A DNA stretch of 64,000 nt. It comes from Marisa cornuarietis (taxonomy: Eukaryota > Mollusca > Gastropoda > Architaenioglossa > Ampullariidae). Under the pieces are notes generated by a model. The model was not told the DNA's origin. It did not search any database and was given only the letters and a program-made list of their open reading frames with translations. The stretch spans positions 16,342,501 to 16,406,500 of the forward strand of contig SMMW01000001.1 of NCBI GenBank assembly GCA_004794655.1, read 5' to 3'. Below, in pieces: positions 48,601-60,600 of this stretch; position 1 is the stretch's first letter, and every line of letters begins with the position of its first letter. Position numbers and translations under genes: made by a program.

Positions 48601-51600
48601 GTTACATGTGGCTACACGTTCCTAACTGCACAGGCTGCAGTTCATGTTCGCATGTACTTCAAGAAGCCATGCTTTGTTACGGGTGTGTGTGCATGGCCTG
48701 AGTGTACAAATGTACCTGTGTGAATGTTTGAAGACATGTGTTCCTTTCATACCACTTTGTTGGGCCCTTCATCAAGATTTCAGTGTATCTGATAGCTGTT
48801 CATTTCGCTTTCGAAGGCTCGTTTGAAATTTATAACCCAAATTAATCCTTTATGCACATTTCCTGATTTTTTTTTCAGTTGCATTCAGATATATAGATAA
48901 ATAATAAGGACATTTATGTTTTATCTCATTTTCAGCAATATGATGCTGCTATGAAAGAAATGAATAGAAACAGGGCAGATTGCTTCAAACCAGAGAATGA
49001 GTCAGCACAAGAAAAGCTGGATGACCTCAAGCAAAGAGTGTGGAATTCACATCTGAAAACCCAGGTATACACAGATCATATCATAAACAGGGTTTGTGAG
49101 AAAAACTGATATTGTATGGTTTGACCTAGCAACATATTTTGAAAAAGACCTGTCAAAGATTACAATGAACTCTTCAGAGACTGTCTTTGCAAGTCACTGG
49201 AAATTTTACTTTGTAAGAAAGCCAGGTGGTTATACGAGGGATGTTCCACTTCCACCCAGACTCCACTATTTCGCACAGTTTCAGCGAACGCAGACTACGT
49301 GGACTCGATAAAGCAATTCGTCAAAGTGTTTCCACATTATTTTGATAATTTTTCCTCTCCTAGTTTTGCCAGGATGGAGAGGAGAAGCAAGTTGATGCAC
49401 ACTCCACCAAGTGATCTACCAGCGCCGTCAGCAAGTGACTTTCACGTGATCATGTCGCATCACTTTTGGTGTGGCTTTCAGGCTGTTGACACTTTTTAGG
49501 AGCTGAAAAAACATATGGTGATGATGCTCCATCTAAAATGACTGTCACAGACTGTTTCAGCAATTTCATTTTAGCTGTGATGATGAACTTCGTAAACCAA
49601 GGCCTAGGACATCAAGAGAACCAATGTCAACAAACTTCGTAAGCCCCTGGAAAGCGATGTTCATGTGACCATCAGGGAGATGGAAATGGAGCTGGGAATT
49701 CCTTCTACAAGTCTTCACAGGATCATCCATCACGATTTGGGCTTCAACATGAAGTCAGCTTGCTGGGTGCCAAGGTTGCTGACAGACCAGCAAAAGAAAA
49801 GCCATGTGGACTGGTGGAAGGAATTCTTGGAAACATTCAATCATGGGCTTTCTCCTGGCTTCAAACACATCACCACAGTTGATAAATGTTGGTTCTACAA
49901 TCTGGATCCTGAAACCAAGGCCCAGTCGATGATGATTTTATTCCCAAGTCCGGGTGGAAGTGGAACATCCCAATAGTACTTCTTGTTTAAATGCAACACT
50001 TGTAACAAGTTTGATTTCATTCAGAGAGCAAATTTCTGTTGCTTTTTGTGTTCCAGAATGTGGTAGTACACATGGATTATTCAAATCCCCTAGAGGTAAT
50101 TATTAAGAACTACAATATTATAGTAATGGGAAAAAGAGGAGGAGTGTATTTATTGATGTAATATTATATTTAAGGAGCAATAATGGAGTGTGGGGCAGGA
50201 GCTATGTACTTGTGATCATGTTATTAGTACTGTCTCACAAGACACAAGGCAAATACTTGAATGAATGGCAGATGCATGCCAAAAATGAAGGAAGGCATGC
50301 TAATGTACATCCCCTTACACTCGTAAAGAATGCTCATATAGAAAGGAAAATGAATCTATATATATATATATATTGAACAATATCATCTTTTAGTCAAATC
50401 CATTATAACACATACAAGCAAAAATGTAATCTGTTGAACACTAATTACATGATATAATGATAAATATGTGAGCTACACAATTTTATTACTAACATGGGCT
50501 TCATGTTTCAAGGGAGCAAGACTTATGTTCGAGTCAATTAAGATCCATTTGGAGAGGAATCTACTAGCAGGCAACGCTGAGATGTCAAGGCGTGAGAAAG
50601 AGCTCTCACCACATAAAGCCTTCATGATCAGCCGCACCAACCTTTACATTGAGATGAAGGAAGAAACTAAATCACTGAGTGATAAACTTGAAACAAATCA
50701 GAATGTACTGATACTGGGGCCTGCAGGCTGTGGAAAGTCAGCACTTCTGTGCAACTGGCTGCAAAATAGCATAATGGACAAACCTTCGGGCTATATAGTT
50801 ATTCCTTTCTTTATTGGCAGTGGACCAAATACTAGAGGTATTTCTGTCTGAGACAAAAATTCTCTGGCATTTTTTTTAAATCATTGAGGCACTTATAATA
50901 TTAAAACATAAAGCATTCCATTTTACTTTCTTTATATTTAAGATACCTTAGAAAAGTGAAAATGGTATTTGTGAATTCAAAAGACAGTAACATTTCATGA
51001 ATTTATTTGCTGTAAATATAATCAGGATTTAACTGATTATTGTGTTGCAGTAAGTTACTCTTCAAAACATATAAGTTAAAGCTTTCTTATATATTTTTCA
51101 GATCCAGAAGAAATTCTGAACTTCATCTTTGGTGAGCTCGAATATCATCTAAATAATGTCACTAGTGTGAAGGCGTGTGATGAGAACTTGCAAGCAAATG
51201 GACCTAGGCATTCAGAATTTGTGAAACTGACCCAAACAGATGGGAACACAGCGTATAATCAGCACATTGCTGAGCAGAGCAAGACAATGAGTGCTGACAA
51301 GAAACTTGATTATTATAAAGCTGATGTGAAAGTCATTGAGAAAGCAACAGATGAAAAAGCCAGCAAAAATAAGGACTCCTCTAGCACAGACAGTAGCAGG
51401 ATTTTAGATGATAACAGCAGTACTAAGCCTTTGATGAAGGAAACAACACGACCTAAAGGCAAGGAGCTGATGATGCAGATCCTGACAAAGCTGAAGCAGC
51501 TGGTACAACAAGGGATGAGTGTGGTGCTGGCATTTGATGGCCTTCATTGTCTTGTTCCAGCCAACAAGACCAGCCAGGTTAGCAAATTCAGCAAGCACAG

Positions 51601-54600
51601 TCATAGTGGTTATGCAGGTAGTGTCATGTATAAAGCAAAAGAAGAAACAAAATCTCAAAAATCTCAAACATCTCTTAAATAAAATAAGACTTTGCAATAA
51701 ATCTTCGATAAATTTTCAAAGATTCGCAAAATGGTTTTTGCATGGGTAAATCTAAAGCTTTTTCAGAAATTATAATTTTTTGCAGCAACAATAATACTTT
51801 CACTTTCTAAATCTCTCATTATTTTGCTTCCAACATTTTCTACGTCATTCTGGTGGCTTTATCTGACCATCTCCTTACACAACCAACATATAACATCTAA
51901 TAACTTGATACAGAACCTAGTGCAGTATAAAAAAATTATTATTATTTCTTAAACAAAAGTATTTGCTTAGATTTCTGCAATAAATTTTTTGTAGATTCAA
52001 ACATAATTTTGCACTCAAGACAGTCTTTACCTTTTTTTTTTTCGCAGCATCTGTACTGGTTACCAGAGAAACTACCAGATGGTGTCACTTGTGTTGTGAC
52101 AACAAATGAAACAGATACAGCATCTGCAGAAATACTGGTGACACAGCGTAAATTTCATGTGCTCAGAGTCCCACCTCTTACAGAAAATATGAAGAAAAGT
52201 ATTTGTGTGGTATGCAGAGTTCCATTTCTTACTAGGGATTTTTACCAGCTTTTAAACAAAGCATGGTTTTATATATTATATACACAAATATTTCAGCAGA
52301 GATAATTCAAAGGTTCAGACCACAAAATACTTTTCAGTAGCTTTTGCCACATAAATGCTAATATTTTTTATTTTTAACAAATGATGATAATTATTTGTGT
52401 GCCATTTGCTTAGTGTTCCTTTTACCAAGTAAATCAGTATTTATTGCCTGTTTCAAAATCGAAATAATGTGATGTCAGCATGACAAATTTTGTAGCTAAC
52501 CCTGAAAGAATGTGGCAAAGAACTCTCAGATGCTCAGGTCTGCTGGATCATCAACACTAAACAAACAAGCAATCCACTGTTCCTTAAGATTCTCCTAGCT
52601 GTAAGTAACCATGAGCTGGACATACTAAAATTGTGTTCTGTTAGTCATTGATAATTCTTTATTTTATGGGTTAGATGTGAATCCAAATGGTCTAACACTG
52701 CCAAAACAACAGATGATGCATACAACTGCATCTGTTTCAAAGGAGTATTTTAGGATTATGTTCTCTGTCTTGTAAATAAGGCAGTAAGCAGTGATACTTG
52801 TGTGTGAATGTGACAGGTGGTGGTTTAAACTTAATAAAAACTACCTGTTGGTACAATCCAAATTTGATAAGAATATTCCTTTTGTCTGTAGATTGGTCAT
52901 TAGCTGTTGTTCGGAGTATGTTTATTTTCTCTGTTCTGTTAAAAACAACTCCAAATGAAAACAATACTGTGCAAAAATGAGAGAGATATCATAACATTTT
53001 TTATTTCACTCCACCTTTCATAATTTAATTTTTACATAGTTTTTGGAAGCCCATACATTACAATCACCTGTTGACATCAGTAACACATGTATGTAGTGAG
53101 TGCTTGCATCAGTCTTGGTTCATATAGCCTTTTAAAAGAAACACCAATGCCATTTATGACACTACCTTGAGTTCCTGTTTTCAGGAACTCTCCATATATG
53201 GGGATTTTAGAGGCCTGGACATGAAAATTGATTCCTTGATAAGCCAGAAAACGTAAGTGTTAAAATATATGCAAGCAGATAAATATATAAATGACAAGAA
53301 TCAGTACGTATTACTACTGATTTATACATTCACATTCTGTACATAACAGCAAATGTGTTTAAACGATAATGGCAGACTGAAGCAATTAGTATATAGTCAC
53401 TCCCATCTCCATACATACACATACAATGTAATATAAAACAAATGTTTATAAACCTCATTTGTTTTTCACATTCTTGTATTTCAAGTATTAAAGCACTCTT
53501 GCAAAGTTATCTGGAACGACTGGAAGCAGACTATAATGTGAAAGAATATAAAGGAAACCTTGTAGGAGAGGTAAGCTGTTGAACAATGTCTTAAGAATTT
53601 GGAGGAAGTTATTTTATCTTACTGGCTTAACTCAGATGACCAATGATACCTTCTGCTTTCATTTTGTTTCGAAAAACATCTAAAGTGTAATTTTGGTGTG
53701 TTGTGATATCTTCCATCTCTAAAAATTAATTTAGCATTCTGTAGAAATGTGTTTGTGTGTGTGTGTGTGGTCACATCAAAGAAAGTCTTTAAATAATACC
53801 TGGATATCTTTGTCCTGCAGATTCTCTTGGCTTTACTGGTTGTGTATGAGGGCTTGTCAGAGAGTGAAATCATGGCACTGTTTAACATTCAGTCTCATGT
53901 CTGGTCACCATTTTTCTTTGCCATCGAATACTTCCTCATCTCCAACATGGGTTTGCTGACGTATGATAACTGTTTTTTTTTAATCTGGATATTTAGGAAG
54001 GTACAAAATATATAAATATTCTTTGAAAATTTTCTGTACAAATAGTTGATGTTTTGGTTAATAGTGGATCTTGAAAACGAGGAAGGAAAATCAGTAATAG
54101 TAACAGTGGAGAACATCTTATATACAGGACATTTTATTTCGTTATCATGTCTTCTCTGTCTTCTTTGTTTTGACAGTCTTTTTACTATATTTCAGATTTG
54201 CATTTGCTGAAATTAAGGAGGCAGTTGAAGAGAAATATATGCAGAATGAGGAAACAAAGTAAATTCTGCATGCATTTACAGATGTGCGGTTGTGTAAAAA
54301 ATGAAATGCTGGTTTGCAAGTATTTATGTGTAGAGGGTGAATACTCTCCATCTTGTATGCCTGTGAATCTACTTCACACTTTGTATGTACTGTTGATCTG
54401 TGCTTCTGCTACATCACTTTCAGTGTTCTGTTTCTTCTTCGTACTGTACCAGATAACATGACTATATAGAGATATAACCCTCTAGCTACCCAAATCCAGC
54501 TGAGCAAACTGGCAAGGCAAAAAACACGTGCCTCACAAAGCACTAGAACGTTGCTCACCCTGGAGTTTTCTTTATGTACATACGCCAGTCATGAGGGCTG

Positions 54601-57600
54601 GGAGACCTATCTATTGCCGGGCTTCGATCTGCGGCAGGGATTGTGAACAGTGGAAGAATGTAACGTTTTGGGTGAGTGCACTTATAAATGGATGCGAGCG
54701 TGAGTGTACATCTACATGCAGTTACGCTCGCGGCACTCTTCTTCCTTTTTCACATAAAAAGGGCCGGCCAACGATTCCAACATTTAATGTTCCAAAAGAA
54801 AAGTAGAAATGAGATGGTAAAAAAAAAAAAAAATAGAGAACTGTCTAGAACTAATAAAACTGACTAATACTGAAGGTTAGGGTCCCCTTTCCCTGGCAAA
54901 TGTCACATGTCTGTTTTGTCATTTCGCCGGTCAGGTACATCCAAGGTAGGTGGACAGCCCGCATACAGGTTCACCTGGGTTGCTGACCGGGGAACTGTGT
55001 CCAAAACAAGTGTAAGATTGCACAGAAAAGTCCATCCAAGTTCAAGAATCACAATTTAAAGATCCCCTCTGAGCACAAGAGTAGATCCCGGATTGAAGAC
55101 CAGCCTTGCTGTACGTATCCTCAGTCTGCGACGATTCAGTGCTGCCCTTCAGCAGGAATGTTTTTAGCCTTTGAAGTTACCGCTATGGAAGACCACAGAA
55201 CCTCAGAGATCTCCGACGAATCCCACTCGGAAGAAGAGTCCCTGGCGGAGTGAAGTGGACAACTGCTGTCTCTGTGTCACTCAGTTTTCGCTGGAAGGTT
55301 GCTGCAGAATGGCTTCACAGTAGTAGAGTCCCAGGCGGATTGTAGTCAACAAATGCGTCTCTGTGTCACTCCAATCTCTCTTCAACGGTTCGCCCATTAC
55401 AAGACTTTCACTGACCTCGTGTAGGTCTGTCTCGCCTGAAAGATGTCAGCTGAATCTGAAACTCAGCTTAGCAGTGCTTACTCGATCCTAGTGGAAGCAG
55501 GCTTCCAATTTCTACCCTTCGGTAGAGAGATGTCACCATCCGTTATAAAACGTCTGCTGGTGGCGTGCAGCCCTTTCCAAAAGATAAGACTGAATGCTCA
55601 CAGCCTTGCAGAGTTCTAAGAAACCTGATAGGAAGATGGAGCTAACATGTCTAAAAGACTGAGAGAGGCTGATGAGCCAGCGTACATAACTTTATCAGTA
55701 TTTAATTTAAGCTTACTTGCTCGTTATCAAAAAAAGAATATCAGTAATACAGTTATGAATGCCAGTCAGACCACTGAGGAAATATGTGGGGTGAGCACAC
55801 TGTGGCCTCTTTGTAGTTTCTGCTAACACAAACTGGCAATCCTCTCACCATTTTTAGCTGTGGTTCTGAAAACCATGATATACCTTTATTGGCTATACTT
55901 ATGATCTTTTCTGTGCTGTAATGGTACCTGTAAACATCACATTTGGCTAGTTGTCTTTCATAGCTTGTTTTAGTATATCATTCCCTTGAAAACAACAAAT
56001 TACAACAAATGTTTCTGTTTGAATTTCAGGATGACAGTTCAAAGACAGATAATCCAGTTTTTTGACAAGAAACGTTTGGTAAGAAAATGCGGTAGCAGAT
56101 TAAACACAATGAATGAATGATGACTATAGTTCATATGCACAATTAGGGAAGACTTTGTCAGAATGAGATTTTCAATCAATTCCCCATTAAAACATAATAA
56201 TAATAATAATGTGAGCTTTTATAGCGCAGTTCCCCAGCAAAAACCAGGCTCACCGCGCTTGACAAAGAAAAATATGTCAACAAGAAAAGAGAGAAACGTG
56301 CCCTTGAAGCAACCAGCAAAAAATTAAAATTCATAAGGGTAATTTCAACACACACGTGGACAAATAGACACACGGACACGTCAACATGAATAGAAACATA
56401 CATAGGTTTCTCTACATCGTTTCACATGTACAGATAACTTTTCTCACACATGCACATGCTTGTTGTTGAACATGTTAGTATTACTAGAGGAAAAAATAAC
56501 CTTTAAATTGATACCAAAAACATGGGGACTAAAGCATAGTGCTCTAAAATCAACTGTGAAAAAATAGATAGCGGTTTTTATGGACACGAAATACACACTG
56601 ATTAATATTGGCATCAGAAGATGTCAAATTCCATAAACTACAAAACAAGCAGGTCTTTTGCTCAGAAAACAGCTCTCTAATGTGTCGAGATCTGCTGTAA
56701 AGGTAAAGCCGGATTGCGCTCCAACGTCCATGGCCGACAAGGTAACCTTGGAATCAATGCAGAGGTTTATGCAGGATGTTTCTTCCTCCATTATTCGCAT
56801 CATTCTGTTTGAGAAGGATTGTCGGTGAGCTCACACATTTATTTCATGATTTTGCAGTTCATTTAGTACGGAAAGCTCAATGACATGGATGTGCTATTGC
56901 ATGTGTTAGTTTTAGAACAGCCGAATTCTTGTAGTACGATCATCAGGTTGTTTTTAAAATCACCAGAAAAGCCAGATTCTGTTCAAGAATTTCTGGATTG
57001 AGCCACAGGAGGCAATCAACAGCATGTTGGGGTAGTCATAGTCTGTTCACTGGCGCCAGTCGTAACGATTGTGGAGAGAGAGTTGTGGATGCCAGTGAGA
57101 CACGCCCCTGTGTATGTTACCTCCGCTATGCAAGTATTTCAGAGCATGTAGAATAATCCACAGGATCACTTATGTACTATATGGATGCACTTAAAACACT
57201 AATATTTTTTCCTTTACTAGAAACTGAAGCCATGGTTTACAAACAAGCAGTTGTGTGAAAAACAAAATGTGCATGCTGTATGTGAGGTTGTGTGGCTGCA
57301 AAAGTCCATAGGTGACAGGAATGGTCTGGTCAACACTCTCACAGATCTGTCAGTCCTTTACATCCTGAATCAGTAAGCAACTCAATAGGTTATGGAAATG
57401 GAAACAGCTAATCCTAAAATAAATTATTCTAAAGGCCACTTTAACACTTCAACATAACGTCTGTTTTTCTATCTTGAACCTGAGACTGTTTCTAAAATAA
57501 TTGCCAGTTGATTCTAATATTTTACCAGGCTACTTAATGGCACATAATCTTTTATGTGTGAAATCATAGTGTACCATGATTTGTTAAATGAAAGGTGAAC

Positions 57601-60600
57601 TCTGCAATTTTCTTGTCCAGTGAATATGAGCTTGACCTGTTGGAACTGTGGCAATGGACTGAGATTAAGTGGAGAGACATTTGTGGCTTGTATCTTCAGG
57701 CCTTTGACCAAAACATCGTCGATTTGTTCCTGGCAAATGACCTAGGAATTTACGATCAAGACACTTGTCCGGGAGTTAAGGCAATACACTTTTTAATTTT
57801 AGATGTTTATCAGTAACATTTTTAATCAATAATTTGGTGGGTGGGATATGATCATTATGTGTATGTGTGTGTTATATTTTACATTTTTCCTCAATGTGTT
57901 ACTGTTTTCACTATTTATAACAACATGACCAGAATACAGACTCAAATTGCATTCAATGTTCAAGTTCTGAAAAATGTTTGGTATCACTAGACTCATTATT
58001 CTTAGTACAGTACTTTGTAACTGTCATTCTAATTTTCAGATGCGAAAACTCCTTGTTCACATAAGATATCTTTTTAGTCTTGCCAACTACCATGCAGGTG
58101 AAGAAAGGGCACTTAATCGTGAGATTTCTCTGCTGGTAAGTCAATGTATACTATCACTACACTATAGAAAAATATTGCAGAATAAGTTGGATTTAGCATG
58201 TCTGTACACTGTGTTTGTACTCTTCTACACTTAGAACTTATGTCAAATAAAAAAGCTCACCAATATCCATCAATAATGCCTGTTAAATGCTTGTATGTGA
58301 ATGATATTGACACACATGTGAAACTGTTTTCTACAAAAGTAAAAGGGAAGTGTTTCCATTAGCCTGTTGCCTACAGAAAAATTGAACTGTAAGTGGTTCC
58401 TTGATTTAGGGCATAGCATGTGAATGGTAGAGTGCAGCACTTAAATAATTCCTTCTGCTGCCTTTCACTTCCCCTGATAAATCAGGTACCTATATGCAGA
58501 GTAATACTCAAACCAGGGGCTTCTTTATCATTACGTATATTGATGACCAGGTTATAACACTCCTCACCTACGTTATTTGTTTATTTATTGGGTTTTAGCT
58601 TTCCACATCAGACTGTTCACTTCACAGTATGACCCCTCATTAATCTGTTAGTGCTGGATACAGTATCTGTTTCATTGATAAAATATTCTTTAGGAAAATG
58701 TCAAAGGCAAGTTGGATGAAAAGGAAAGAAAAGAGGTACAGAGAGATGCATGTTATCATCTGGCATGCTGCTTTGCTTCACAAGATCATTATGATAAGTC
58801 TTATGCCTTGCACACATCAAATCTTGATGAACTGGAAAAGTAAGTTTTGACTACAGCCAGCGACCGCTGTGGTAGAGTCTTATTAACCACTGACAGAATT
58901 TGATAAGTTAACAATAAAAAAGCTGTAAATTTAAAACAGTTGCAGAACATTAAAGAATTATTTTAACTGTGAAAATTATCAAGGCATAAATTATGAATAA
59001 ATTGAAACCCCACAGAAATTTGTATCTTATTTTTCATAAAATATAAAAATATGAGCAGACAGCAACTGTAGGAAAAGCTATAGAAAAAAAAGTGGGAGAT
59101 ATCAAGGTGCTAATGTTTTAATTACTTTATAATTACAGAGCATATGCGGAGACACCAACCACTGAACTTCGCAGGCTAATAGCATTTACCCAAAATGGTC
59201 TGGGTGTAGTCTGCATGAACATTAAGCAGTTTGATCAGGTGTGTTTTATCATGTTTAAAACTGATAATTGCTGCATAACTGACCTAAATTCTGTAATTGT
59301 CCACCAGCTGTATATGATTTTTTAAAGGGAAAATGTAAGGGTCAATTAAAAATTTCTTTCTTGTCTTTCGCAGGCCATCAGGCATTTTCAGAACTCATCT
59401 GCGTATCATAACGAGCAGAAAGACAGGAAGAACGAGGCCTCATGCTACACTAACCTGGGCCTGGTGTATATGTACAAAAATAATTTGGATAAAGCCTTGG
59501 AATATGATAAAATGGCTTTAGAGGTAATGTTTTATAATTAAATATTTGTTTGTCATGATAAGGAAAATACAAATGCAAGCTGCTTCCATCTGAAGTTTGC
59601 AATGTCTGTAAATCTATGGCAACCATTTATAAAGAAATTAATACTTTTTCAAATCTTAAAATTAATTAAGAGTATTTGGTACTTCAGAAGAAATCAAGGT
59701 AAAATAAAAAAACAGACTATACGTATACACAGCAATTTCACAATCTAGGATCACTCTAATGACAGCATGATGAAGAAATTTGCTTAGAGTATAGATATAA
59801 TTAATGTTTAAATTATTTTAGCTCTTGAGGATGAGAAGTTTTTAAATGAAAAATTTCAAAAGCAAACCATTTCAGCCTGAAACCTTTTTTTATGAGATGA
59901 TTCTACAGATCATGCAATATTACATGAAAGTTTCTTGCTCTTATTTCCATGTACATGCTCCTGCAGGCTTATGAAGCGGCCTACTTTGGACAGTTGCCAT
60001 TGGATGTTGGAAATTTACTTACTAACATGGGAATTATCTACCGACGAAAGCATGACCTGGTTAAAGCTGAAGAAATATATCAGAAGTATGTTACAATTAC
60101 ACTTTCATGCTATCCTGTCTTCTTCCTGTAGAGTAATTGACAAGATGAATAAACATTCAATTTGCCACTACTGTAATGTACTTTCTGCATCAATGTCTAC
60201 CATCTCATGCATTTCTTTAGATGGCACAGTTTCAGTGCTTTAAGCTATTTTTGAAAGTTTAAACATCCACATGAATTTAGAAATATGTGTGTAGTAAGCA
60301 AGAGCTAGTGCTCTGTGATTTAAAAAAAAGAAAACAAATGATAAAGGTACTTTTGGAATAATTTACCCTCTTCTGACAGCAGCATTACTGAAATCCAGTT
60401 ACATTCGTGTCCACAGATCACTGGCAATTACAGCCAATGCAGTGGGTTGGGATCATCCTCTAGTTGCTACAGCTTATATGAACCTTGGCACGGTGGAAAT
60501 GCATCGATCCAATTATAATAAAGGAGAGGATTTGACGAGGAAGGCAATCGCCATTTATGAGGTGCAAATACTCAAATATCGCAGAAGGCATATTAATAGC

